DNA of 64,000 nucleotides from Agelas oroides (lineage: Eukaryota; Porifera; Demospongiae; Agelasida; Agelasidae), in contig OX422185.1 in the NCBI GenBank assembly GCA_949130485.1, forward strand, positions 6,921,127-6,985,126. The letters are read 5' to 3'. The position numbers were made by a program, and so were the translations under genes. A model generated the notes under the pieces. That model was not told where the DNA came from, ran no database searches, and saw nothing but the letters and a program-made list of their open reading frames with translations. This document shows positions 23,606 through 34,531 of the stretch, piece by piece (the stretch's first letter is position 1; each line of letters starts with the position of its first letter).

Positions 23606-25261
23606 ATGGCTATGAAAACACTGTTTTCTGGCATTTTCTTGATCAGTCTGCTAGTTGCAGTTGTAACTGGAGAAAGCAAAACCCACCTTGTATATCGGAA
23701 GTTAGAGGATGCATTGACTGGTAACAAAACTGTCCTGTATCAGATGCAAGAAGCATTTTTTCCATTGAAAGGGTCATTTCGAGATGTGGTTTACCTTCAG
23801 GTATGCGTGACTGTTGGTAGTGTGCAACGTGGGAGTTACGATAACTCTTCACTATCTGGTGGTCAGAGTAACTTCACATGCTGCCAAAAGTTTCAGTGGA
23901 GCAGTTCTGCTTTAGTTGATCTCATTGCAGTTGATCAGTTGCTGATAATCGATAATCTCCTAAGTGAAAATATTATTCATTTCACAGAGCACCACAAATA
24001 CATGAAAGTTCCTCTTCAAATATACAATCTTCCCTGTGACATTACAGTCGATGACATACTTGCAGCATTGATGCGACTCCTTCCATGGGTATGTATTTTA
24101 CACTTTCTATAGTCTGAGATCATGCAAAATACCTTCTAGATATGTTAATGAGTCTTTTATTTCCTATCCCGTGTACAGGTAAAAGCATATGCAAGAATGT
24201 ATGGCCAACCAAATGAAAATGACAAGGGATACGTATCCATTAGTTATCACAAGTATGTGACAGGAACTTATACAGGGTCAGACACAAATGCTCACTTCTA
24301 TCGTATTACTGTGCTATTTGCTTTCATATTCCTCCATGTTCTCACTCCAATTGCCCTTGCAAAGTCAGTGTCTCTGTACTACCCCAAAACAAAAACTGAA
24401 TCTTTAACCTTTGGATGGTTATACTGGGCAACAGCAATTGTGGCTTTCGTCTTCAATCCGTTATACTCTTTGACTTCTATTGTTCGTTCCTTTACTATAA
24501 AAAAAACACTTATTGTATCTTGCATTGTTTGTCTTTCTAATCCCTGCTGTGAAATCCCTTCTGACACAAGTGTTTACCAAGATGAAGTTGTCACTCTGGT
24601 GGCCAAAGTCACAATCATCCCACTTGCCATTTTCATGGAGTTAGTAGTTTGCATTTTTGCTGTGAAATATCGCTTCTCTGATCAGAGGTGTCTAAAATGT
24701 AGCCGTCATTCCTGGAAGCAGTTTGTTATGCAAATGTTTCATGTGCTTGCCTTGTGGAATATTCTGATTGCTGTACAAACTTTCATCACGACTGCGATTC
24801 CCATCTGTGTTCTACTATGGATTCACCCACAATTAAGTATCATCTATGTCATATTTATACTAATGATACCAGTTAGCTTGATACTCATTGGTGCATACAT
24901 ACTATATCATTGTCAACGGCCAAGAAGGAAAATGGTTGGCTGTAATACAAAGCACTGTGGAAAAAACTGTGGAAAAATCTGTGTACAATTATTTGCTATA
25001 ATTGCAACTCTTGGGCTTATTTTTACTGTACTTATCCTATATGAGTTCATACTACAAGTGCAAGTTCAGGTTGGTTCTGGACTGAGGGGAATAGTTCTCT
25101 CCCTACTCCCATCATTTCCACTGTCTGCACTTGGATGGTACCTGAAAAGAAGGTCTCAGAAGGGAACAAAAAAGGATGAAACTATGCAGCAGGTGTCCGA
25201 GGAAGAACAGACTTTCAAAATGACTGGAGATAGCAGTGATGAAGAGGTTTTGCCTGTGTAA
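23606..25261 (+). CDS. Two-exon 7TM-family membrane protein, gene C (521 aa)
   Basis: Exon 1 is 23606-24088 and exon 2 is 24179-25261. The 90-bp phase-0 intron has a gtatgt donor and a gtgtacag acceptor. An in-frame upstream extension lacks an ATG; MAMKT matches members B and D. Residues 1-24 are a signal peptide. Residues 25-160 form an ectodomain with Cys 67, 92, 93 and 144 and the family motif CQKFQWSSSALV. Exon 2 begins VKAYARMYGQ and carries about seven hydrophobic segments (near 202-223, 241-262, 298-322, 348-375, 382-404, 430-453, 463-483). The conserved PSFPLSALGWYLKRRSQ follows, then an acidic tail DSSDEEVLPV. A receptor or channel-like role at the cell surface is inferred from topology only. 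I see no rhodopsin DRY or NPxxY motif and do not recognise the family. Confidence 0.88.
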
Positions 25262-26835
25262 TATTTGAGATGCTGAGTTTATCTGATTGATTTATGAAGG
25301 ACACATAACTGTAGATTTATGTTGGTTTGCTGTATCAGTCTAAAGTCTATAGATATATGTATAGAAAAGCTACATTGATCGATGCTGTCTTTTGTGTTGT
25401 AAACAAATGTGGTATCATCAGTAAGTAGAACAAAAGTGTATAGTGCTGTAGAGTATGCCATGCTTTTGCTACCATATACTGTTTTCTTTATTGCTATAAT
25501 TATCTTCAGATCATTTTGGTGGAATAAGGTTTACGTTAAGAATTATGTCAGAACTCTGTAAGTATGTACAAAAATGGACCCTTTCTGAAAAAGCACTAAC
25601 ATTCATAATACAGTTACTCTAATACAGTTACTCTAAAACAGCACCTGGCTTGTTGATTGTGGCTGCCATACCACTCTTTTGCTAGCTATGCCAATAACTC
25701 ACCTTTGACATAAACAAACTGCATGCTTGGTCAAGACTTGCTTTACTCCACTACTGAAAGCATGACTTCCATGTAGGAGTTGTCACAATGACAGCAAAGT
25801 GGCTTACTATATAGATTGGAAAATCCAGTGCTTGGAGTGACTCGGAGCAAGAACCCATTTCTTTGTAAGGTCAATCTATTTTCCATTATGCTTATTGGTC
25901 ATCAGATTATTTAAGCCAGCTGTTACTTCAGTGAGTTAGTTCTGTTGTCATTTTCCTGCCTATGTTGATTTTCTATCTTGCTATTACTGCAAATCACCCG
26001 TAAATCAACAATTAAAATATGTCCATATACTGGATTATCTCTATTGGGGTATGAGCAAGCTCAATGGCTGCATGGTGTCTTAAGTGACACATCGAGTGTA
26101 CAGAGAACACAACTTTAAACAGATGGGATGGCTAGCAGCCACCAAATGTTCTCTCTTAACTTTATACCTAGGTAAGTATTCATGTATTCAGGTAAGTATT
26201 CATGTTCAAAATGGTACCTCATATCAAGTACAGTGATATTATCGATTTTCTTTCGAGAAAAAGGTTAATTAAGTAGCTTTTTAACAAACAGAAAACTGTG
26301 AGATCACTTTGCAGGTGGTGTAATCAGTTAAGCACGCAATAATCTTGTAACAGTATTTGACCCACATCACTCCTACAAAACCATTAGAAGGATCAACATT
26401 TGATTGGGTAAGTGCAAATTTAATGCAGATAGTTGATTGGGGAGAGTAAACCTGCAGATGTTGGAAACGAGTCAGTGGTGCATGAAACATACAAACAAGC
26501 AAACAACAATGACAGACTGCACTGTGAATGCTCAGCTCGTTACATAATTATGCTGACTGGCTGGATTTAACACTCAACAAGGATGGTCTTCTTGAGTGAA
26601 TATGCTCTTTCTGCAATTGCCCTTATTTGTCAGCATGATAAACAATGTGTGCATTTATGGTAGAAAGAATAAAGGCATGCTTGACTCACACATTGATTAA
26701 AATGCCACAAACACCCTTGGAGTATGATGAGCCAATTTTTCAAAAAGTACAAAACCAAATGAGCTGTATATACGTAGTGCATGAACAATCAACGAACCAC
26801 ATCTCCCTTATAAAACAGGCCTAGATGTTATGCAA
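25262..26835. other. 3' flank of gene C, no gene
   Basis: No defended coding frame. A 19-bp direct duplication (ggtaagtattcatgt) lies near 26172-26208. The stretch is almost identical in copy B (49090-50672). Confidence 0.35.
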
Positions 26836-26900
26836 AGTCACCCACTGCGCAGGACGCGTTTCGGCCAATACCAGGCCTCATCAGCTGCGCTGGGGTGACC
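26836..26900 (-). ncRNA. Type I hammerhead ribozyme motif (copy A)
   Basis: Read on the minus strand. The core CUGAUGA (plus-strand complement 26878-26884) is followed by stem II GGCC-UGGUAUU-GGCC, then GAAAC. A two-base-pair stem III in the self-complementary ACGCGU follows, then GUC at 26855-26853, the expected cleavage site. Stem I closes both ends: GCGCAG with CUGCGC (6 bp), an internal loop CA/AGU, then GUCACCC with GGGUGAC (7 bp). All invariant core bases are present, and the internal loop in stem I is where loop-loop contacts with loop II usually form. Such minimal stem III hammerheads are known from Penelope-like elements and retrozymes; no reverse transcriptase was seen next to it. 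Confidence 0.85.
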
Positions 26901-28599
26901 GGGAGATGGGGACTGCTATCTCATGCACAGAATGCAGTCAGGTGGCTGGCCTTATTCAAAAGTCGGTAGAGACTCCTCGAAAGCACCGTCTCTTCGTGCA
27001 GCTGTTCTTCGTGCAGCTGTCTTTCGTTCGAAGATATTACGTAGCGATTGATCGTCACGTGTTATCGACGCGTGTGCGTGCGCGCGCGCGCATACAGAGG
27101 CACTGGAGGTACCGGAAGTATTGTTAATAAGGCACAAGGCAAACAGTGTAAGGCAAACAGTGCGTGTTTAAAGGCTGTGTGTGCATAAATGTGCTAAGCC
27201 AAGTAAACTGCATGTTCAGGCTGCGTTAAACAGTAGCTATGGCAATGCATTCAGTAATAATGTTTTTCAGGCACCTCCCGTACTTCTGTAAAGTCCTGGG
27301 GTAGCGATGCACAAAGGTCTTGTAGGTGCTACAGAGTTTTTGGTATACATATCCCTGTCTAAGTAATCATCTTCTCCCTCGAGGGTGTTCCACAACTCCA
27401 AACTATAACTAATTTTGTCGTAATTTTATTGGTTATAACCTTAAGTATGGCTCTGATTTGGTTCGTAACTATAGTTGTGGAAATCTTTCGGTTGTTAACC
27501 TAATCAGGGAGATTAGAGACAATAGTCTTTCTGTTTATGGCTTTGATCAGAACATGCTTAACATGATTGTATGTGCCGTTTCATGCGAATAGCATTCCTA
27601 ATTTATGTATATTAATTTTTGTACTTAACTTTAACTTAGTGGTACTGCACTCTAATTCTTTATCTGTACACCTTGTTCTGTGGTGTGAATTACATGTTTA
27701 ATAATAATAATAATAACACAGACAGAATCAGAGCTGAATCAGTGCCAAAGGCTCGATATGCCTGGAGACGGAAAGTTCAACTTAAGGTAAAGGTTCAGCA
27801 AACAACTCTACCAACTCACGCATGCGCAGTTTGCAAGAATAGACTCGTGAAGAGATAACGTAAGTCCATAAAAGGCTGCCTCAGACATAGTGGTGTCAAA
27901 TGAAAATTTGTTACCAGCGGGTGTAGCCTGGAGGGGTTTCCGGACACTACCTTTAGCTAAGGCAAATATAAAGTGAAATTACAAATTCTGCCATGCCCTA
28001 TACGCATGAAGGCAGCTTATGAACCCCCCCTTTAGAAAGTTTTGGCTATGTCCTGCAGTTGTGGGACTTACATGCTGAAGAGTCATCCCTTTTATGGTGA
28101 TTGCAAGGTAGGTCACATAAATTGTAGCTAATGTTACAACATTATGGCAACCACCTCAGTGATGACTAAGCAAATAACTTGATTGGCCCATATTTGGAAG
28201 CGCAGAAAGTCAAGCTACATATAGGTGACTGCCATTCTACTTAACCCTTTGCAAACATTTGTGATGCGGTTCACATAGGTATTGACTTCACGCAAGAAGC
28301 CTTGAGAGGTTCTATGCCACACAAATGCCACTTCATGCTCAGTTTCTACAGCCTAGATGCCATGGCAACTAGGCCCAAAGAACAAATTATCTGGCAGAGA
28401 TTTCATCGCCTTGGAGATTAACTATAACCTCGTAGCCAGGCTTCTCCCCATGCAGAAAAACGGGCAGAGAGACTAGAAGATTTGATCACGTGCCCCGTGA
28501 CGTACTGCGTGCGTGCTTTTGATAATCGAATTATTGCCCACGCACTCCGACTCAAACCGTCGTTGTTGTTGGAGTTGTGAATGTTGCTGATCCGCTGTT
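26901..28599. other. Mixed non-coding stretch
   Basis: Contains a GC-rich segment after the ribozyme with a doubled cttcgtgcagctgt, an alternating purine-pyrimidine tract (27068-27092, gcgtgtgcgtgcgcgcgcgc, Z-DNA prone and longer in copy B), an (aat)n tract near 27700, and a degenerate hairpin-MITE end (cctcgtagccaggcttctcc, about 28429). No gene was seen. Confidence 0.45.
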
Positions 28600-28766
28600 T
28601 TACCGTTCACGAGCTAGCTTGTAGGCTACAATAAGTGTATCTTCTACCAAGGCTTTTACATAGCCGCGGGTCGGCGCTCGAGATAGTCGCCTTCTTGATA
28701 GTCACAGCCGGCTGGTTGCCGCTCACTGTGACAGCAAGGGGTCCTTCGAAGGCCTCTATGAACAAC
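28600..28766 (-). CDS. Possible terminal exon, unrecognised
   Basis: After an acceptor-like ctcacag on the minus strand the frame reads QLFIEAFEGPLAVTVSGNQP, then AVTIK. Copy A then differs from copy B by a 4-bp loss and an 8-bp gain, and ends in a different frame. Copy B (52440-52601) continues EGDYLERRPVKALVEDTLIV to a stop. The product is not recognised and it may belong to a larger minus-strand gene. Confidence 0.25.
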
Positions 28767-29412
28767 TGTGAGTCGTAAAACTAAGTTCAATAAAGCTATA
28801 AGCTGTGTAGCTTCTACAAAAGGTGGTTCCCCAGCTGGTTTCTTAGAGCTGGTTTGTTGCATGTTAGTTATGTGACCAAGCCTGGGAACTAGTTTTTAGA
28901 ACTCACAGTTACTCGTAGCCGCCGTTGATTCCTAGGACTAGGACTCCTTGTTGTCACAGGTAGCTGCATGGTTATGGTAGCTTAAGGCTTTCAGTAAGCG
29001 GTGGTATTGTAGGCTCATTTATACCTACAGCCTTCAGCAAGTATATGCATGGTTATTCAGGCTCAGTTTAGCTGTCCTTCTTGCAGCAAGCATCTCAGCA
29101 TATATACCTCCAAAGAGCTGCCTACGTGTAGCTGTACACGTTGACTCCATACTCTGCTATACTCACGACCACTGTAATTAAACGGCAGCTTGTATTTAAA
29201 CATTGATGTAACTTGAATAACAAAATTATGCATTAAGGTATTGTACAGAGTCAGGGAATGCACCTTCTGAAAGTTTATAATATAGGCATACAAAGCAAAG
29301 TTATGCAGTATGCATGCCAGTAGTACAAGTCAAATACAAGTTTATACCACTACCTGCAATTAAATCTGGTTCAGAAACTAGGTGAGTCGATCAACAGCCT
29401 ATAGCTGGAGGC

Positions 29413-29900
29413 CTAGGAAAGGGGATTCTGAAATTTCCACTGCTGGTTAATACCGCAGTGTTTCGGATATCCACTCACTTCGGTTCCGACCTCAGCTTGT
29501 GCCCTGTAAATGTCTATAGCACGGTCATCGTGTGCAGAGAATACAACTGTATTGCCGTCTTTCTTCTCCACCTGCCACAGGAAGTCAGCACTTGGGGTAT
29601 CAAGAGACTTGCCCTGAGCTATCTCTCCATCTTGAGTGCGATAATGCGACGTGGAGGATGACTGGCACTTTTACGATCTGACATTCGGAGTTTGTAGTCA
29701 ATACGTGGGTAGGTAACTAACATCATCTGGCCTTGTGGGAAGTTGGGAGCAGTGACAAAAGCATAAGACTGGTTGTCCGGCTGGGCATTGTCAAGTACAA
29801 GACCACCATTTGGGCCAGGATTGGAATAATCTTTTACGGTGAGATAAAGACCTGCCTTCTGTGCAGTTTCCATCCGGCCGACCACCTTAATGTTTGCCAT
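29413..29900 (-). pseudogene. Beta-trefoil lectin-like exon with frame shift (copy A)
   Basis: ATG at 29900 gives MANIKVVGRMETAQKAGLYL, later GGLVLDNAQPDNQSYAFV and PRIDYKLRMSDRK. Near 29666 the frame changes, and the continuation QSSSTSHYRTQDGEIAQG, then ADFLWQVEKKDGNTVVFSAH, ends GINQQWKFQNPLS and a stop. Three Q/D-x-x-(W/Y)-x-(F/V) steps (QSYAFV, FLWQV, QQWKF) about 60 residues apart suggest a three-fold beta-trefoil of ricin-B type; this is a motif reading only. The shift is shared with copy B, so it predates the duplication unless it marks a tiny intron. No signal peptide is obvious. Confidence 0.45.
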
Positions 29901-30232
29901 GCTGTGCACTGGTGGAAGCAACTTCTTGACTCCAAGAATGTGTAGAGTGAGCATGAGATATTGGGCTGCTTGGTGTCATTTATATACTCATTGTATAGCT
30001 ATCCTTAATGGCTTCATTACAGCTTCCTTATACTTGACAGTTATCATACTTGGAAATACATAACTGTATCTGCATGGCTAGGAATTCTTAGAATTCGATC
30101 ATTATATGGGCTCTTAATCAGACACACACCGTGTTATCATACCACTATATATATTGCAAAAAAAAAAAGACAAGCTGAGGAGACAGTGGTTATGTGAAGT
30201 TTAGTTTGGTATTAGAGGCTAATTGCATAAGC

Positions 30233-30940
30233 AACCTGAGCCCAAATCATACCTTACAACTGACAACCCAGGGCTGTAGGAAGCTGTTTAAAGGTGGTGT
30301 GGCCAAAGTGTACATACCGCATGTATGTAGGGGGGTCTGGGGGCATGCTCCCCCAGGAAAATTAGATGCTAGGAGATCGCCTCAGAGGCCACACTTAGGC
30401 CCCAAATCTGCAATTTAGCAAATGGAATTTCAATAGTTGATAGACATACTCTCTGTGAGGTAGTGGTTACAGATTGCGCGTAACTTGATCATAGGCAAGC
30501 AGGATTCTGATTCACATGCATTGAGTACTGGATGAGTAGTCTTGTATGGCCGTAACTGTTTTCCCCAAAATTTTCTACGCAACGTGAGCCCAAATCATAC
30601 CTTACAACTGACAATCCAGGGCCGTAGAAAGCTGTTTAGAGGTGGTGTGGCCAAAGTGTACATACCGCATGTATGTAGGGGGGTCTTGGGGCATGCTCCC
30701 CCAGGAAAATTAGACGCTAGGAGATCACTTCTGAGGCCACGTTTAGGCCCCAAATAATTTAGCAAATGGAATTTCAATAGTTGATACACATCCTCTCTGT
30801 GAGGTAGTGATTACAGATTGTGCGTAACTTGATCATAGGCAAGCAGGATTCTGATTCACATTGAGTACGGGATGAGTAGTCTTGTATGGCCTTAAAGAAA
30901 CGTAACTGTTTTGCCCAGAATTTTCTACGTCATTTTAGTG
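30233..30940. repeat. Two tandem copies of repeat R2 (about 350 bp each)
   Basis: Units begin at about 30237 and 30590 (gagcccaaatcataccttac) and contain ggtggtgtggccaaagtgta, ggggggtctgggggcatgct and gaggtagtg. Copy B of the block has only one unit, with the left flank of unit 1 and the body of unit 2. Related R2 pieces occur at 37975-38320, 41150-41345, 45490-45545, 54070-54330 and 60815-61150. Confidence 0.8.
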
Positions 30941-30964
30941 CGATATTATGCATGGTCAGATGCT

Positions 30965-30992
30965 CTTACCACTGAGCCACTGGACACACGGC
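30965..30992 (-). repeat. tRNA-like A box, SINE head remnant
   Basis: The minus strand reads ccagtggctcagtggtaaga then gcatctg, a good RNA polymerase III A box. No B box (GGTTCRAAYCC) follows at the right distance and no acceptor arm can be folded, so it is at most a SINE fragment and not a tRNA gene. Confidence 0.35.
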
Positions 30993-31034
30993 AGAGGAGT
31001 GGAAGCAAGTCTGCATATAACAGCCATGCTAGAG

Positions 31035-31380
31035 TCTCTCCAGTTTGTCTGCAACCAGGGTAACCACTCTGTGGTTAAAACAACCAACTTGCAAAAACAA
31101 GTTGGTTGTTTTAACCACAGACCATAGTTGTTAGTGCATGCTTTTTGATGCTAGCAGGTGTGATCCTTTCCTCAGTGGTTACTATAACTGCAGTTGTCAG
31201 ATGGTGTTGGAAGCTTCCTCTGTGGTTGTCTTATGTGATTTGCAATACATATATTTCCAAGTATGCTAACTGTCAAGTACATGTATAAGAAACCATTAAG
31301 GATAGCTATATCACTGCAAAAACAAATTGGTTGTTTTAACCACAGAATGGTTACCCTGGTTGCAGACAAACCGGAGAGAC
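31035..31380. mobile_element. Foldback element with about 65-bp inverted ends
   Basis: The left end tctctccagtttgtctgcaa ... ggttaaaacaaccaac (31035-31095) is repeated inverted at 31317-31380. Directly after the left end an inner inverted copy of ttggttgttttaaccacag follows. A solo end lies at 31775-31840. The same arrangement is in copy B at 54520-54866. No coding capacity. Confidence 0.7.
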
Positions 31381-32019
31381 TGCAGTTAAGAAAGGTATAG
31401 AAGACTGCTTTCATTAAGAGCATTGAAGTGCATTTGTAATGACTCCATCACAAATGTTCTCAGGGTTGTCAGTGTATTGTGGTGGTATTATCAAATGGGA
31501 AGCTGCCTGCAACTAGTCTTCAATACCAAAGCAAACCTCTCACAACAACAATACACAGACAACCCACAGAACATCTGTGAGGAACTCACCTGCTTGCATT
31601 AAGAGCATAAAAGTTCGTTACTGCAACTTTGAAGTGCATTTGTATAATGACTCCTTCACGGATGTTCTGTGGGTTGTCAGTGTATTGTCGTTTTAATATG
31701 AACTGGGCAGCTGCCTCTTGGGTTGCTTTATGCATTTAGTCTTCAATACCAAAGCAAACCTTTAATAACCACTGTCTCTCCAGTTTGTCTGCAACCAGGG
31801 TAACCATTCTGTGGTTAAAACAACCAACCTGTTTTTGCAGTAAGTATTTTGTGGTGGTATCATAACAGGTATCATACCTGGAACTGTCAGCTAAAAGCTG
31901 TAGGAGCCCATTCATTATATGGGCTCCTAATCAGGGTAGTGTCATATGGCGGGCTGTTTGACTCCAAAATGTTCAAGCAGATGTTTGATTGGATTTTAAA
32001 TGCATGTGCTAGGTGGAGA

Positions 32020-32177
32020 TAGCCTCGTTCCCAGGCCTACCCCGTTTTTTGTTCTTCGGTTTGCGTTCAGTATAATACACGGAGGCGGAAGCCGTTTTTC
32101 GCGCTCTTCCGCCTCTGTGTATTATAGTGAACGCAAACCGAAGAACAAAAAATGGGGTAGGCCTGGGAACGAGGCTA
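32020..32177. mobile_element. 158-bp hairpin MITE, Mutator-like, 9-bp target duplication (copy A)
   Basis: It runs from tagcctcgttcccaggccta to its mirror taggcctgggaacgaggcta. The arms of about 70 bp are nearly perfect around a GC-rich loop (ccgtttttcgcg). The flanks aggtggaga (32011-32019 and 32178-32186) are identical. A 9-bp duplication with long inverted repeats fits the Mutator-like superfamily. It is intact in both block copies, so it inserted before the duplication. Confidence 0.85.
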
Positions 32178-32262
32178 AGGTGGAGAGGTATGATACAGTA
32201 AGGGAGACACTCTTTGTAACAATTTGTTGGGGTTAGACCACTTGGAGAAGCTACACTTACAC

Positions 32263-32279
32263 TAGGGTTAGGGTTAGGG
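32263..32279. repeat. Short interstitial TTAGGG tract
   Basis: Nearly three units of tagggt(tagggt)taggg sit 85 bp after the hairpin element, in both block copies. Too short to indicate a former telomere. Confidence 0.6.
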
Positions 32280-32330
32280 CTATGGGGATGACTCTGATGA
32301 TGAAAATAACGTTTGTTTTGGCTAATGAGT

Positions 32331-32618
32331 CTAAGTGTAGCTACCAGTGAGTCCCCAAACCTGCAGACAGGAGTCACCAACATGCATGGTCATCATAATG
32401 TGTGCCTTAGTGCCTGGAGTCTCTAGGAAGGGCAGTACGGCTTGTCCACCTATTTCCTTCAACCCAGTCACTGGACATTCACCATCACGTTCTTGTTTGC
32501 ATGTGCATCTCTTAATAGTCCATCTTCTTTGCAACTGCAAACACTCCCTTCTCTCGTTCACCATTCTGTGGGACCACTTTATCTCCCAGCAGCTACAGTT
32601 GTGGATTTCATACTCTCT
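32331..32618 (-). CDS. Cys-containing open frame, unrecognised
   Basis: The minus strand is open for 95 codons from just after a TAA to a TAG at 32331. It includes HNCSCWEIKWSHRMVNERRE, KRCTCKQERDGECPVTG and GDSCLQVWGLTGSYT. Cys spacing suggests an extracellular domain. Copy B keeps the frame with a few replacements. It could be an exon of a minus-strand gene whose other exons would lie near 32650-32980; no splice pair was established. Confidence 0.25.
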   Translation of the reverse strand, partial: REYEIHNCSCWEIKWSHRMVNERRECLQLQRRWTIKRCTCKQERDGECPVTGLKEIGGQAVLPFLETPGTKAHIMMTMHVGDSCLQVWGLTGSYT

Positions 32619-33152
32619 TTAGCTCTATTATACATGAACAGACTCGTTGCCACACACACAAACATATGCAGTTCTTATGTCAGTACACAGCCTCCACCAC
32701 TCAGGTATCAGGAGTGAAATGTTTGTTTCTGAGATCAGCTGAGGTCCTTTGGTAATCCTAACGGGAATAAAGTAGGTTTCAGCAGCAATTGACTGTACTG
32801 GCGTGACACTCGCTTGCAATGTCCCGAGCTTTTGCTGGTTGCCACAGTAGTGTGACTGTTTTGACGGCAAATACAACCCAAATAATTGAAATCTGCATCC
32901 CAAGAAACTTATTTCCCATGGTAATGGTTGCATATACCTTAGAAGTCCAGTGAAATTTGTAAAAAGCGGTTAAAACACCCAAAAAATTAAGGTAGAATTA
33001 AAAAAAAAGATTGTTCTTACCAGCAGAATTGAAAAGAAGAACGAAAGCGCTTCAATACAACGGTGCCGCATTCAATATGGCACTTCCGCTCAGAAAAGGT
33101 TTACGCAATTTTTCACTGTTATGAATATCATTTGGACTCGCTAGCAAGAGCT

Positions 33153-33773
33153 CAGTGGCGGATCCAGAGGGGGTTCCATGGGTTCCATGGAACCCCTCTT
33201 TTGAAGGGCTGCCTTCGAAAATATTATGCGCAAACGTACTACGTACACTACGCTCACACTGGAGCTACGCACTTCAACTTCAATAGTAGTAATACGCACG
33301 TGTGTCAATTCCTGTATCAAGAATTCGACGCGCGCCTGGCCTATACGTGCACGTATATACTACCAGAAGCTCGTGGCAACCATATATAGAGACAATGAGT
33401 AAAGCGAGCGAGCGAATTAAAGCTTATTCATGCATTGCTCCCTCTGCAGCTAGGGATGGCGATATGTTATCAGTATGAGAGCGCTTATTTTCCCGCGCAT
33501 TACGCGGATAACCAGCTGCTTTGCAGCCTCTGCGACCCGAAGCGGAGTCACGCCTTTAATTCTGCGGGCTTCAAACACAACAACCAGGTTTAGCAGTAGG
33601 TCGTCCAACTTTTGAAATTTCACCCCAAGAATACACCAGAAAGGATCTCAGAAGGTCAGAAATCCAAAATTTTCCTGGGGGAGGGGGGGGGGGGCATGCC
33701 CCCAGCCTCCCTAGCAGGCGCCCTACACGCGCTTTAATCGCATACTGGAACCCCCCTTTTCAAAATTCCACTG
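33153..33773. mobile_element. Non-autonomous DNA element (CAGTGG ends)
   Basis: Starts cagtggcggatccagagggg and ends ggaattccactg-like (aaaattccactg), with short inverted ends and gagct on both sides (33148-33152, 33774-33778). The interior carries ggttccatggaacccc and a run of 12 G near 33683. Copy B (56638-57212) lacks about 45 bp around the G run. The CAGTGGCG start is typical of hAT-like ends, but the 5-bp repeat does not fit hAT, so the class is open. Confidence 0.5.
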
Positions 33774-34531
33774 GAGCTGGGCCTCTAACAATCATTTCTA
33801 TACACTTTATAGTCTGTTTATGTCTGTAGATGTATTGCTGTATTCTTCTTTTGGTTGCCTTGCCAAGCTCTTCCCCTCGGAAGCCACCTTGTGTCCTAGG
33901 CTGTCTTCAACATCTGTACATATATGATAAGCTTGTCTTTGTACTTATCCCATGTACCCATATATATGATGGTATTTCTCTCCCCTTGCACAATTGTGTA
34001 TGACAACGAAATACTATGTGGCTGCAATACACTTCATGGAATATCGACTATACTTGTGTGTAAATGTGTGTATGCAGGTTCAGTTCAGTAACAACAGGTG
34101 TGGTAATGGCTATTCCTTCAATGCACCTCTTATGAAAGCAAACACTGGGACTTAATGAACTCTGAAATGTAATGTGATTGCTGGTGAAGTAACTGATGCA
34201 AAAGCATTCCAGATCTGGTACATAAACTGTCCAAAACCATGTTAGTGAATGCTATTGGTTTTTACATTTTGTTAAAAGCTTTCAGTGAAAAAATAAACAT
34301 TGAAAGTTTGTTCTACTGATAATAGCTAGCTATGTGGGCACAGAACTGACAGGGCACTAGTTGCAGTTCCATTGAAGATAAACTTTTCTACTTCCCCTTT
34401 AGAGTTTTATAAGGCAGTACATTCAGGCATTAACTCCTGGCTCACAGAGTAGTCTAATTCTGACTTCTGTCAAAGTGAGTTTTGAGTCATTAAAATAGAA
34501 ATATCACTTTTCTTCCATATAGATTTTAATA

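Noticed and set aside
26965..27020. Doubled cttcgtgcagctgt segment as a CRISPR-like or regulatory array
   Set aside because: Only two units without spacers; a simple local duplication in a eukaryotic repeat region. No CRISPR array is present anywhere in the window.
30965..30992. tRNA gene
   Set aside because: Only an A-box-like string is present; there is no B box, anticodon arm or acceptor stem.
32263..32279. Interstitial telomere as a chromosome-fusion scar
   Set aside because: Fewer than three TTAGGG units; this length is expected by chance or from simple-repeat slippage.
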